This document shows, piece after piece, positions 1 through 9,636 of a stretch of DNA of 64,000 nt. Source of the stretch: Porticoccus sp002390525 (lineage in GTDB: Bacteria > Pseudomonadota > Gammaproteobacteria > Pseudomonadales > Porticoccaceae); contig OX044352.1 of the NCBI GenBank assembly GCA_943846655.1, positions 1 through 64,000 on the forward strand, read 5' to 3'. Below the pieces are notes generated by a model that worked only from the letters and a program-made list of their open reading frames with translations, had not been told where the DNA came from and did not search any database. Every line of letters begins with the position of its first letter. Positions within the stretch are counted from its first letter, which is position 1. Made by a program: the position numbers and the translations under genes.

Positions 1-1414
1 CTAACTCCTCTAGCACTTTATAGGCTTCTTGTTCGGATACAGTACCATCTGATCCATATAACAAATTTTCTCTTATACTTCCTTCAAATAGTAGTGGTTC
101 TGGTCCTGCGTAGGCAGCTTCGTCACTATAGAGGTCTAGAAAGGAACTGGGTGATTGGCCATTGATCACTATTAGGCCCTCGTTTGGCTCAAGCTCTCCA
201 ACCAATAGATTAAGTAACGTACTTTTCCCAGCACCGCTTGGTCCAACAATAACACAACACTGGCCGGACTTGACTCTAAAATCTAAATTAATAAACAAAG
301 GGTTTTCATTATGATAACTATAGCTTATATGTTTTATATTTATATCTGGAGCAGCTTTTAATCGGATATCCGATCGGATTTTGTTTTTTCTCACTGAACG
401 AATCATCTTTATTGTGTTTATCATGATTCAGTAAAATCGCATCAAACGCCTTAACCTCATCTAATGGAAGTCTACTAAAATATTTAAGAGCCGCAATAAA
501 ATACGGGTAATTTAAAATCGAAAGGCCAGCAAAGCTAACCGTCTGACTTACACATTGTACAAATCGAACAAAAATATAAATGAATGCAATAAAGATTTCT
601 GGTCTCACCTCGTCAGTTTTTATCTGCATCACAAATAACAGAGAAATACAAGAGATCCAATGCAAGTGGGTATATTTTCCGATAAGAGGCTATAGAAATT
701 ACCTCTGCGCACACGCTTCAAGTAATCACCAAGAATCAATGCAACCTTTGTATTCTCAAGCTCCTCTAACTTGCAGAATCTTATAAGCAGCAAGTTATCT
801 AGAATTCGTTTCAAACTGCGATACAGAGATTTGTTTATACCAGAAAGAGGACCCACAATCTTTGCGATTCTTCGCTGCGCAATGAACACGAAAGAACCAG
901 ATATAATAAGAAACAATAGACCAACAAGAGAAAGATAGGCTGATACTGAAAACAAAAATAGTAGCATTACTATTGATTGTATGATCAGCGGAAGAGAATG
1001 AGCAATGCCAAAGAATGTTTGAGCCGACTTTAAAAAACGTCTGAAATCAGAGAATAGACTCCTGACGTATTTTGTTTTGGCCCAACTTTATTCAGCGTAC
1101 TTGATATACATAAAAATCTGAGCCTTGTTATAAATAATTCATTAGCACTGACAGCGAAATACCCTTTTGCAATATGGAGAGAAGATCGCAGCAGGGGCAA
1201 CAAGAATAAAACCACTCAATACGATATATGGGTCATCGGTAATATTTAACAACCCCGCAAATAACCCTCCATCAGGGCTAAAAACCCCGATTAATGACAA
1301 TAATTTGACGATATATGCTGAGAGTAATAACTCTATAGCAGCCAGCAACAACCCGATCACACAAGAAAAAGAAAGAATACAGACTGAGCGGGAGCCTAAA
1401 AAGTTATAAATCAA
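1..1414 (-). pseudogene. ABC exporter (TM + ATPase), frameshifted, runs off window
   Basis: Minus-strand pieces in successive frames join into one type I ABC exporter. Hydrophobic membrane segments lie at about 1414-500, and the nucleotide-binding domain at about 330-1, with a Walker A reading GPSGAGKST near position 240. The 3' end (signature, Walker B) lies outside the window. At least four frame changes are needed (near 1150, 1030, 640-665 and 330-420). It sits directly downstream of glycosyltransferases on the same strand, so flipping or exporting a glycan or glycolipid is the likely job; this is inference. Whether it is a real pseudogene or indel error in the assembly cannot be told from the sequence. 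Confidence 0.72.
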
Positions 1415-2577
1415 GGGGCCTCCTTAGAAAACGCCAAACAGCGCGGAGTGTCTTATGAAAAGGAGGTGGTAAACTATTTTGGATATAGGCAGACAATTCT
1501 GCGATTGAGTAAAACGTATCACGTTTTAATATCGGCTGTAGAACATAGAAGCGGTACAACACTTCAAGTTTGTAAAGTACCTTACTACGCAAATTAAAAG
1601 TAGATTTTTGGCTTGTGTCACACCGATATTTTTTACTCAATGACTTCATCATTTCACGTGTGAAAATTCTGCACCACAAAAGGGTTTGTAGCATCCAAAG
1701 AAATTCCATTAAGGAGCATAGCATTCCGCGGTGAAAACCCCTTTCTGTTTGCAAGTACGTACTTCAAACCTGCTGAGAGGTCTGTCTGGATACTCCCGAT
1801 TGCGCTTTTATCTTCATCGTTTAAATTGGCAAAAATTCCTACCGGCTTCATTACGACAGGAACATCACACAAAGCTGCCTCTATAGCTGCTATGCATTGG
1901 GTTTCGACAGATGACCCTAAGATGAAGAAATCTGCAGTATTTAAAAGCTCAATAATCACACTCTGAGGTTGCTTACAAAAAAAACGTATGTTTGGATGAC
2001 TATACGTTTCTTCATATTTACTAATAACTATCCAACGCAATTCTAGGTCAGACTCAATAATAGCTCGCACCTCAGGCCAACCTTTCACATCATCCAACGC
2101 TCCAATAAAAATCCCGATAGTTTCATTCAACCCAATGCTATATTTTTGGCGAACTTCACTTCGGTCCAAGGGCTTAAATAATTCTGAATCTACACCAACT
2201 GGGCAAATATCTATGTCATATTCAGGATATGATGAAGCAGTATCAAGTGTATTAGCTACTATTAAATCTGCGTTAATTAATTAATTTCCTGTTCAGCAGA
2301 TGCGCGACCCATAGCCCTAAGGTTATCTTGAAGATAGACTATACAATGCTTATCGGGGAAAAGCCGGGGCATAAAGGTAGCGTTTTGAAAAACTAATGAG
2401 ATATCATAAACTGAAGACTCTAAATACCTCTGGTATGTCGCGGGAGTTTTTTCCACTGACTGATTCATGGTTAAGCAGCACTGTGCTAGGCAACATCGAC
2501 AAATGTCCCCAGAGAGTCTTCTCACCATTTATACCAACTATCTGATCATTGCAAATTGCTAAAGAAGCTGAGTTCTG
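1404..2577 (-). pseudogene. Glycosyltransferase family 4 (GT-B), frameshifted
   Basis: The best preserved block (2169-1654) reads like the C-terminal Rossmann domain of a GT4 enzyme: an IGIFIGALDDVKGW strand, a PNIRFF segment, and SSVETQCIAAIEAALCDVPVV, which matches the nucleotide-sugar-binding E-x7-E region. A frame change near 1665 leads into about 85 more C-terminal residues ending at 1404. Upstream, 2528-2277 in another frame carries the N-terminal domain (LVFQNATFMPRLFPDKHC), joined to the core through a stop near 2277. The start is uncertain, about 2577. It overlaps the start of the ABC exporter by roughly 10 bases. The acceptor and sugar cannot be inferred. Confidence 0.7.
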
Positions 2578-3429
2578 CTTTGAATAAGACGAATACTCTG
2601 TTCGCTTCTCCCCCTCTTGGAAGTGATATACGATACTGTCGAAAGCAGTAATATGACTAATTCCGATCTTTGATAATTTTTTCAATAAATATGACATCAC
2701 CAGAAATAGCAGGAGTTTCAGGGTCAGCTATAACAGGAAAGAATGGATCACTTCCCGGAACCACATTGCCTTGTGGATAGCCGCCGACCTCAATGAAATC
2801 CGATTTCTTGACAAGAAGGGGCATAAACAATCCACCTTCTTTGAATTTATTATCGCTTATACTCTTAGCATATTCCTGAAAGCCGTCTTCGTTATAATTT
2901 TCCCATGATGTTCCAAAATTTTTTTCGATTCCATACTTCCCTGTCTTTAACCTCCCTTGTTCAACTAAACGAGAGGCAACGCATACATCAGATTCGCAAT
3001 GCTGAAGTAATACATCAAGCCATCCATCGCTAAAGGCCATATCGGAATTTAACAAAAGAATATAGTCTCCTTTCGCCTGAGTAACTCCAAAGTTATAAGC
3101 ACGATAAACATTATTAATATAGTATTCTTGTTTGTGCTTATCGCTGTTTCTAAAATCATAAAATGGTATATAGTTATCTCTAAGATACGATACAACATCT
3201 GCTTCAGCATCGTTCGCTACAAAATAAAATTCAATGCCATCAAGTGGCGTGTATTTTAAAAATTGCTCGTACACAAATTGCAACCAGCCTACATCTTTAT
3301 AAATCAAGCTAAAAATAGTGACTTTAGGCCTAAAAACTCGGAGTTTAGCTTCATCAACAAGTGATAGATAATCAGTTATTTTCAGCGGCTTTGGCTTTGA
3401 ATAGTCTCCACTCCAATCTTGTGGAAGAT
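2578..3429 (-). pseudogene. Glycosyltransferase family 2 (GT-A), frameshifted
   Basis: Residues from 3330 downward read TIFSLIYKDVGWLQFVYEQF, then GDYILLLNSDMAFSDGWLD, a GT2 fold whose NSD corresponds to the DXD-type metal/nucleotide site. GGYPQGNVVPGSDPFF follows, like the acceptor-side region. A frame change near 2690 is needed to continue into the IVYHFQEGEKRTE C-terminal segment. No clear separate start is seen; the reading frame runs back toward the preceding GT2 module (HEYLPQDWSGDYSKPKP), so the two may be one two-domain protein. Part of the glycan locus; substrate unknown. Confidence 0.72.
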
Positions 3430-4103
3430 ATTCATGCGAACAGCTCGAGTCTCAACTTAGATTCATCTATAAATCTCATAAGCTCAAACCCCGTTTGTCC
3501 GAGGGAACGATAACGAATGAATTTATCGATAACTCTTTCCTTTGAAGAAAAGCCTATATGAATAAAAACTAAATCTTCTCGGTAGATTGTCGAACTTACA
3601 TATTGAGGATGTAGCGGCTGGTGTAGGCCTTTCTTTAACAATAGGATATGGGTCTATATCCTTTCGATGTTTCCAAAGCTTTACAGGCTTTAGATCGTCG
3701 AAAAGGCTATCAGTTCTTTTATAATGATTACTTCTCCACAAGTTTATGTAGTTAGCCTCAAATCCATCCGCATGACTATCGGCTAATTCAAGACATATAT
3801 CCTCAAGTTTTGAACGATCAAGTGACACTATTTCATCGGCATCCAGCATCATTATGAAATCAGGATCATAATTATTTGCGCATTCTATAAGTGATTTTTT
3901 ATGAAAGATTTCTGCGCTAAAGTCATTCTTTGACTGCCGTAAAACGGTAAAGCCGCGATCCTTACAATACTTTGCACTGCCATCCGTACTACCATCATCA
4001 AAAACGATCACATGATCGAAAGAGAGGTGTTATACGAACAAAAATGCTCTAATAATCCATTTGATAACTCATTATAAATTTGAACAATAGCTATAATTTT
4101 CAT
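3430..4103 (-). pseudogene. Glycosyltransferase family 2, N-terminal module, frameshifted
   Basis: From an ATG at 4103 the protein reads MKIIAIVQIYNELSNG, then after a frame change near 4020 FDDGSTDGSAKYCKDRG, and later FIMMLDADEIVSLD. These are the GT2 DDGSxDG and DxD signatures. Another frame change near 3625 joins LLKKGLHQPLHPQYVSST and the C-terminal part ending at 3432. It resembles small GT2 enzymes acting in O-antigen or glycan assembly. The next module follows with no obvious new start, so a tandem GT2-GT2 polypeptide is possible. The acceptor is unknown. Confidence 0.75.
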
Positions 4104-4167
4104 TCTCAACCATATTTACATAAATTTATCAGGATCATAGCAGGGGTGTCTTTTTAAACAAGATTGA

Positions 4168-4825
4168 TTAAAGAAACAGGGCTTGCTGTTCACGCTTTCT
4201 GCAGACTGTTAATCCTGGAGGAAAAGGATAGTAACCATTTCGTAGCCATTTTGATTAGACTGGCGAGATAATTTATCAATAGCTTTAAATCCGTCTCCGC
4301 AAATAGCTGGACTTGTTTGACTTTTATCTAACGGAAAACCATCATGCAATAATATGATACCTTGATCGACAATATATTTGAAAAATTTTGTAAATTCGAA
4401 CTCTACAGCAGAAGCACTATGATCTGCATCAATAAATAATAAATCTATTTTTTTGCCGGTTTTATCAAAGAATCTAAGAAAAATCTTCTGTCGTAGAACA
4501 ATGGAAGTTCTCTATGTTATTAATATAGTTTCCAGCAACTGGATTTATATCGACTGCATAGGACTCTTCTGAGAATTTCGAAACTCTATTAAATGTCTCA
4601 CATTTATATACACCTAGTTCAACGTAACATTTAGGGCGCAATATACTTGCAAGATGTACTATGAAATCAACATGAAAGTCAGCATCACCTGTCCTTCCTG
4701 AAGTTTTGCTTAAGGAGAGGTACTTATCCAAAAGTACTGATAATATTGGCTTGGACCTTTCTATGAAAGGCTCTCTTCTTATCTGCTAGTTTTAACACAG
4801 AGCTTAAACTTGAATATTTTCTCAT
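4168..4825 (-). pseudogene. CmcI-like class I SAM methyltransferase, frameshifted
   Basis: The core reads SILRPKCYVELGVYKCETFNRV, a class I SAM-binding GxG-type motif. After a frame change near 4478 it continues as KIDLLFIDADHSASAVEFEF, the FIDADH signature of CmcI/Methyltransf_24 enzymes, then IILLHDGFP. The end is either the stop near 4207 or, with one more frame change, PFPPGLTVCRK with a stop at 4168, which fits the family better. The start is uncertain: ATG at 4825 with one frame change, or an in-frame TTG at 4731. Its position among glycosyltransferases suggests sugar or glycan O-methylation, an inference. Confidence 0.68.
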
Positions 4826-5062
4826 ATAAAATCCTATAAATTTATGATCAGTTAGCTTATTTTCAGTAAAATTTAATATTTGTTCCCGTCGCAATTCTGG
4901 GGTGTTGATTCAGAATCACAAACTGCTACTAATTCAAAATTATTTTGATGGACCTCTATTGCGCTTAAGTGATTTATCGAAATACGTCCGCAACCAACTA
5001 CAGCAATTCGAATTTTACGTCCTTGAATATTAGTGAAAGTACTGATGATTATAATCTCCGAA
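4826..5062 (-). pseudogene. Gfo/Idh/MocA oxidoreductase N-terminal remnant
   Basis: Minus-strand translation near 5010-4880 gives KIRIAVVGCGRISINHLSAI followed by FELVAVCDSE, the N-terminal NAD(P)-binding Rossmann half of a Gfo/Idh/MocA sugar dehydrogenase (GxGxxxxxH). The frame closes near 4877; in another frame about 20 further codons run into the methyltransferase. The roughly 250-residue catalytic part is absent, so this is a deletion remnant and not merely a frameshift. No convincing ATG is visible at the 5' end. Related enzymes (WbpB/WlbA type) oxidise UDP-sugars in O-antigen pathways, which fits the locus. Confidence 0.6.
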
Positions 5063-5178
5063 GAATGCAGGTTATTGTTAAAACGATCAATAATATCTAT
5101 TTAAGCAAAAAAGTATACACGATAATGCTTGTTTATCTCTCAATTGTTTAATTTCTTCGTTTTATTGGGCGGTAAATA

Positions 5179-5492
5179 TTGAGTATCAAAAAAATTCTCA
5201 TAGAAACACAAACCAAAGATAGTTATGGAAGAACCGCTGGTATCGTTTCTCTTGATAATCAGAATGTCAACAATGAACTAGTTAAGCAAAGTATGGCCTG
5301 GGAATACAAAAAATATACTGATAATGAGATACTTTATAACTCGAGGCTCAAGCTAAAACTAGAAGGATTGGACTGTGGGCTGATGAGACACCTATAGCCC
5401 CTTGGGATTGGCGAAGAGGTAAACGCCTAACCAACCTCAAAGATAAGCTAAGAGTATCATTAATCTGTGATCAGCAGCTTTTATATTTCTAA
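5179..5492 (+). pseudogene. Thermonuclease (SNase-like) C-terminal fragment
   Basis: The reading frame starting with TTG at 5179 gives KDSYGRTAGIVSLDNQ then LVKQSMAWEYKKYTD, typical of the second half of SNase-like nucleases. A one-base frame change near 5375 restores LWADETPIAPWDWRRGKR, the conserved C-terminal segment, ending at the stop at 5492. The YGR arginine matches Arg87 of staphylococcal nuclease. The 5' half with the calcium-binding aspartates and Arg35/Glu43 equivalents is missing: the sequence upstream of 5179 does not encode it. It is a truncated, inactive relic at the edge of the disturbed glycan region. Confidence 0.72.
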
Positions 5493-5517
5493 ATTTCATC
5501 GCTTATTTTTGTTGAAA

Positions 5518-5532
5518 TGATAATTATTCTCA
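5518..5532. promoter_or_regulatory. Fur box upstream of the FTR1 permease
   Basis: TGATAATTATTCTCA matches the 7-1-7 Fur palindrome TGATAATnATTATCA at 13 of 14 defined positions. It ends 40 bases before the permease ATG at 5573, where a promoter would sit. Iron-repressed expression of the following permease and its partner is the straightforward reading. The site is seen in sequence; binding is inferred. Confidence 0.75.
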
Positions 5533-5572
5533 CTTAGAATATCTACAAATAGATCTTACTTTAAAAAAATAT

Positions 5573-6463
5573 ATGAATGAATTTATTATCACTTTTAGAG
5601 AGTGTCTTGAGGCATGCTTAATAGTTGGAATTATTTATACGCTATTAGAAAAAAATAATTTAAAAAAAGAAATTAAACAACTTTGGTTAGCTGTTGTCGC
5701 AGCAGTCTTTGCAAGCATAGGCGTCGCTTTCGCTATAAATGTAATTAAAGCATCTATCGGTAACGCCTCGGCTCAATCTCTATTTGAGGGTGTAAGTATG
5801 TATATCACCGCCATTTTATTATGGTACGTGATATTTTGGCTTTCAAAGCATGTAAGTCAAAGAACAGCTATGGAAGAAAAAACTCAAAAAGCTGCGAAAA
5901 ACGCTGGTTGGGGGATATTCTTGGTTGTTTTTTTTGCAATTTTACGAGAGGGATTTGAGACAGCTTTGTTTTTAATGGGAAGTTTCAATATGTCTGGCAG
6001 TTTCTCATATCTAGGATTCTTTGCAGGTACGACAATTGCTATATTAATTGGGTATGCAATAGTTATTCAGGGAAGAAGGATAAATCTTAAAGCATTCTTT
6101 CGAACAACAACTTTCATGCTGGTAATTTTTGCTTCTGGAATGGTTGCATATGGAACTCACGAGGTTGAGGAATTTTTTGTAAAAGGCAACCATCTTGAAC
6201 AGTTTGGTATAAAAGAAAAGGATCAAATCCCCAGGGTCTGGGATATATTAAAACCCAAGCAGGAAACCGATGAATCATTTTTTTATTCATACAATATAAA
6301 CGGGAAAGATAAATATACTCATTTATTTCATGATAAAGGCAGAATTGGCGTTTTCTTAAAAGGTTTTTTTGGTTACAACAGTAATCCTAATTACCCTGAA
6401 GTAATTCTGTGGCTGATATCATTATTCTTTGGTATAAGAATGTGGAAAAGATTTTATTTTTAA
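5573..6463 (+). CDS. FTR1-family iron permease
   Basis: A 296-residue integral membrane protein with about seven hydrophobic segments and two REXXE motifs, RECLE (residues 9-13) and REGFE (in helix 4, near residue 125). These are the iron-binding signatures of the FTR1/EfeU/OFeT family. It should import iron across the inner membrane. There is no EfeO or EfeB gene nearby; instead the next gene encodes a His-rich exported protein whose core recurs beside such permeases in other proteobacteria (recollection). A near-perfect Fur box lies 40 bases upstream. A long loop of about 60 residues (near 200-260) separates the last helices. Start ATG at 5573; the ribosome-binding site is weak. Confidence 0.9.
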   Translation: MNEFIITFRECLEACLIVGIIYTLLEKNNLKKEIKQLWLAVVAAVFASIGVAFAINVIKASIGNASAQSLFEGVSMYITAILLWYVIFWLSKHVSQRTAMEEKTQKAAKNAGWGIFLVVFFAILREGFETALFLMGSFNMSGSFSYLGFFAGTTIAILIGYAIVIQGRRINLKAFFRTTTFMLVIFASGMVAYGTHEVEEFFVKGNHLEQFGIKEKDQIPRVWDILKPKQETDESFFYSYNINGKDKYTHLFHDKGRIGVFLKGFFGYNSNPNYPEVILWLISLFFGIRMWKRFYF

Positions 6464-6480
6464 TAAATAGAGTTAAGCTT

Positions 6481-7232
6481 ATGAAAAAAAATATTTTATC
6501 TATCATAATTCTCTCATTAGTGATTGCATATCCTGCGTCCTCCAGCCATCACGGTCATGGTGATACACATGAGCATGGCCATAAAAATGATGAGCAATCA
6601 AAAAAAATAATTACTCGATGATAACGAATATCTAACCAATTTAAATTTAATGAAAGGTCATTTATGGGTAGGGATTCAGCTTTATAAAGCTTCTTACAAA
6701 GATAATGCTAAAATGCATATGAAGCATCCCAAAAGTGAGCTATATGGGGATATGATCGCAACTTTTAATTATAAAGGAGGCACCAGGATTCGCCACTGAA
6801 TTAGAAGCTCTTGCGTCTTCAGTTGAAAATGAAGAGTCACTGCAGACTATCGATAAAAATTATAAAAATTTATTCAAAGCTATTAATAAAAATGAAAAGT
6901 TTGTTAATGAAACAAGCGTTTCTATTCAAAAAAAAGTGAAGCTGGTAATTTCGTTACTTAAAATAGCAGAAGAAGAATATGCCGTAGGCATTGTAAACGG
7001 TAAGGTTAAAAATAAGTATGAGTACCAAGATGCCTTTGGGTTTACTAGTATGGCAAAAAATATCATCGAGGGCATAAACACAGAAGACGAAACCCAAAAA
7101 AACAGGCTATCAACAATAATAGCAGCTATAGATACTCTTTCACCCCTATGGCCAGAACTAGCTCCAAATCACAATATAGATGGTGATGCCAAAAGTATCC
7201 TTAACGTAATAGAGGAGATAAAAAAAATATAG
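6481..7232 (+). pseudogene. His-rich periplasmic FTR1-associated protein, two frame changes
   Basis: ATG 6481 begins a signal peptide (MKKNILSIIILSLVIAYPAS) followed by SHHGHGDTHEHGHKND, a metal-binding His cluster. The frame breaks near 6607 in an A-run. Downstream the other frame gives MKGHLWVGIQLYKASYKDNA and MHMKHPKSELYGDM. A second break near 6785, consistent with one extra G, leads into APGFATELEALASS and on to the stop at 7232. Rejoined, it is about 250 residues. The KGHL/MKHP core is, from memory, typical of proteins encoded next to FTR1 permeases. It starts 17 bases after the permease stop, so the two form an operon. Probably an intact gene with indel errors. Likely role: periplasmic iron or copper handling (inference). 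Confidence 0.7.
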
Positions 7233-7440
7233 CACGATCAGGTACAAGAAAGCTTTTATAATCGCAAGAAGATGAATTTAATCCCATTAAATGCATTAAT
7301 GCTTAGATAAGTTTTTTTCTGCATATATTTTTAAGCTTAATGTTTTATTAGCTATACCTAAAAACTTTTAAAATTAGATCCCAAACAATAATCTACTCGT
7401 TATTATTATCCCTTGAATTACCTTTTTTTTTCTTTTTTAA

Positions 7441-7460
7441 TACTGTATATTTAAACAGTT
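7441..7460. promoter_or_regulatory. LexA-type SOS box upstream of photolyase
   Basis: TACTGTATATTTAAACAGTT matches the gammaproteobacterial LexA consensus (TACTGTATATATATACAGTA) at 17 of 20 positions and keeps the essential CTGT-N8-ACAG core. It lies 26 bases upstream of the photolyase ATG at 7487, positioned to block transcription. A phr gene under LexA control is known in Escherichia coli. The motif is seen; regulation is inferred. Confidence 0.78.
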
Positions 7461-7486
7461 ATTGTGATATATGGTAAATTCATCAG

Positions 7487-9010
7487 ATGCAAGTGGTATG
7501 GTTTAAAAGGGATCTGCGTACTTTAGATCATGAAGCGCTATATAGGGCCTCTCATGCTGGAGATGTGTTGCCAATTTATATATTCGAACCTGAATTATGG
7601 AACCAGCCTGACCTGAGTCATCGTCACTATAAATTTCTCTGTGATTGTCTAGCTGAACTAAAAATTGAGCTTAAAGAGGTAGGGCAAAACCTAATCATAA
7701 AAACAGGCGATGTAACAAATATACTTAGTCAAATTCACAGCAATCACCGAATACATACTCTATGGTCACACCAAGAAACATGGAATGACTGGACTTATAA
7801 ACGTGACCAAAAAGTCAAGAAATGGATAACTAAAAACTCGATTTTATGGAATCAACCCGCACAGAATGGTGTGATCAGAAATATCAGAAACCGTAATAGG
7901 TGGTCAAAATACTGGCATATTAAAATGAGTGAACCTGTTTATGGTAAGCCAAAAAAAACAAAGAGCCTTACTAATAAATCTTATCACTCTCCTGATGCAA
8001 AAAAGTTAAGGCTTGAAGATGATAATTGTTCGATTATACAAAAAGGTGGGCGCTCAGAGGCATTGAAAATGCTTGATAGTTTTTTTTCTCAAAGAGGTCG
8101 TGGTTACTCCAAGGAGATGTCTTCTCCGGTTACCGCCCATCATAGTTGTTCGAGATTATCGCCTCATCTAGCTTTTGGGACAATCTCAATTCGTGAGGTT
8201 TTTCAAAAAACAGAGGCCGCGAGAGCGGGAATAAATATAGACACTCTCACGAAAGATAATAATCTATGGAGAAGATCACTACGTTCTTTTTCAAGTAGAC
8301 TGCGATGGCACTGTCACTTCATACAAAAACTTGAAGATGAACCGCAAATTGAATATGAAAATATGCACTCAACTTACAATACGCTGAGACAGGATCCGAT
8401 TAATTGGGGCCACTTTGAAGCCTGGAAAAAAGGTCAAACTGGGTTTCCAATGATTGATGCCTGTATGAGATCGCTTATTTCAACTGGTTGGCTTAACTTT
8501 CGTATGAGAGCAATGCTCATTAGCTTTGCTAGCTATCACCTATGGTTACACTGGCGAAAGCCAGCAATTTACCTAGCAAGACTTTTTACAGACTATGAGC
8601 CTGGTATACATTATAGCCAAGCTCAAATGCAATCTGGTACAACTGGCATAAATAGTATTCGTATATATAATCCAATAAAACAGGGTCTCGATCATGATCC
8701 AAAGGGAACATTTATTCGTAAATGGGTTCCAGAATTAGCAGCTCTTGATATTAAATATATCCATAAGCCATGGGAAAGCAAGATGCCTTTAGATGGCTAT
8801 CCATCACCAATTGTAAACGAGAAGAGTGCCAGGCAAGCAGCTGCAAAAAATATTTATACATTAAGATATAGTAGTATGCATAAAGAAATTTCTAGAGATA
8901 TACTTAAGAAGCACGGTAGCCGAAAAAAAAACCATCGTATCATTAAAATTAATAAAAAAAAGGAAGCTTCTCTTAATGAACAAAATATACAGCAAGAAAT
9001 GCTTTTTTAG
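7487..9010 (+). CDS. Cryptochrome/photolyase family protein
   Basis: A 507-residue flavoprotein with an N-terminal antenna-domain start (VVWFKRDLRTLDHEAL, residues 3-18) and a C-terminal FAD-binding helical domain. The latter includes GFPMIDACMRSLISTGWLNF (about residues 322-341), SFASYHLWLHW and GINSIRIYNPIKQ. It should repair UV photoproducts in light (CPD photolyase or the FAD-binding cryptochrome-like branch). The extra linker with WNQPAQNGV and the YNPIKQ/DPKGTFIRKW segment place it nearer the prokaryotic cryptochrome-like branch than classical PhrB, so the exact substrate is uncertain. The C-terminus ends in a Lys-rich tail. A LexA-type box precedes it and a Coq7-like gene follows 27 bases downstream. 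Confidence 0.88.
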   Translation: MQVVWFKRDLRTLDHEALYRASHAGDVLPIYIFEPELWNQPDLSHRHYKFLCDCLAELKIELKEVGQNLIIKTGDVTNILSQIHSNHRIHTLWSHQETWNDWTYKRDQKVKKWITKNSILWNQPAQNGVIRNIRNRNRWSKYWHIKMSEPVYGKPKKTKSLTNKSYHSPDAKKLRLEDDNCSIIQKGGRSEALKMLDSFFSQRGRGYSKEMSSPVTAHHSCSRLSPHLAFGTISIREVFQKTEAARAGINIDTLTKDNNLWRRSLRSFSSRLRWHCHFIQKLEDEPQIEYENMHSTYNTLRQDPINWGHFEAWKKGQTGFPMIDACMRSLISTGWLNFRMRAMLISFASYHLWLHWRKPAIYLARLFTDYEPGIHYSQAQMQSGTTGINSIRIYNPIKQGLDHDPKGTFIRKWVPELAALDIKYIHKPWESKMPLDGYPSPIVNEKSARQAAAKNIYTLRYSSMHKEISRDILKKHGSRKKNHRIIKINKKKEASLNEQNIQQEMLF

Positions 9011-9037
9011 TAATTAGAATTGGTGCCATAATCTATA

Positions 9038-9601
9038 ATGCAGATAACAAACACGCTCAAAGAATTTCAAGAAAAAAATATAACTATACCCAAAGAACTT
9101 ATTCCCTGGATGAGATCTAACCATGCAGGTGAAACAGGCGCTGTATGGATTTACAAAGGTGCAAAGTGTGCATTCTGGTCAAAAAAAATTAGTCTAATGG
9201 CGAAAGAGCATGAAAAATGTGAAATTAAACACCTAATTATTATGGAAAGCCTGGTCAGCGCTTCAGAAAAAAGTAAGCTGCTAATTTTGTGGAAAATCAT
9301 GGGATTTATGCTTGGGTTTTTCCCATCCTTGTTAGGCTATAAAAGCTTTTGTGTTACTATAAATGCAGTAGAAACATTTGTAAAAATACACTATGAAGAA
9401 CAAATAGATTATCTTAAAAAAAATAATTGCCACCCTGCTCTTTTGCAGATCCTTCAAAAATGCTCATATGATGAAATAACCCATCAACAGGATGCAGAAA
9501 AAGAGCTCACAAATCTGAGGTTTAGATCTTTAGCGCTAATATGGTTTTCAATCGTAAAGCTCGGATCAGCATTTGCAGTAAGGATCGCAAAAATAATTTG
9601 A
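9038..9601 (+). CDS. coq7: Demethoxyubiquinone hydroxylase family protein (Coq7-like)
   Basis: A 187-residue di-iron carboxylate protein. It carries the Coq7 ligand set: HAGETGAVWIY (Glu near 31), EHEKCEIKH (E-x6-H, residues 62-70), NAVETFVKIHYEEQ, and DEITHQQDAE (E-x2-H, near 149). It is expected to hydroxylate demethoxyubiquinone at C6 in ubiquinone synthesis, at the inner membrane face. There is only one hydrophobic hairpin (about residues 85-110), as in short bacterial members. It starts 27 bases after the photolyase stop, so it is probably co-transcribed with it. A dedicated role in a light or oxidative response, and not the main quinone pathway, is possible. Confidence 0.87.
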   Translation: MQITNTLKEFQEKNITIPKELIPWMRSNHAGETGAVWIYKGAKCAFWSKKISLMAKEHEKCEIKHLIIMESLVSASEKSKLLILWKIMGFMLGFFPSLLGYKSFCVTINAVETFVKIHYEEQIDYLKKNNCHPALLQILQKCSYDEITHQQDAEKELTNLRFRSLALIWFSIVKLGSAFAVRIAKII

Positions 9602-9636
9602 TCATTTGTTTTTAGTTAATTTTTGGGGTGATAAAA

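Noticed and set aside
4969..5151. Small plus-strand ORF of about 60 residues between the glycan locus and the nuclease relic
   Set aside because: It overlaps the Gfo/Idh remnant on the other strand, has no recognisable motif and no ribosome-binding site.
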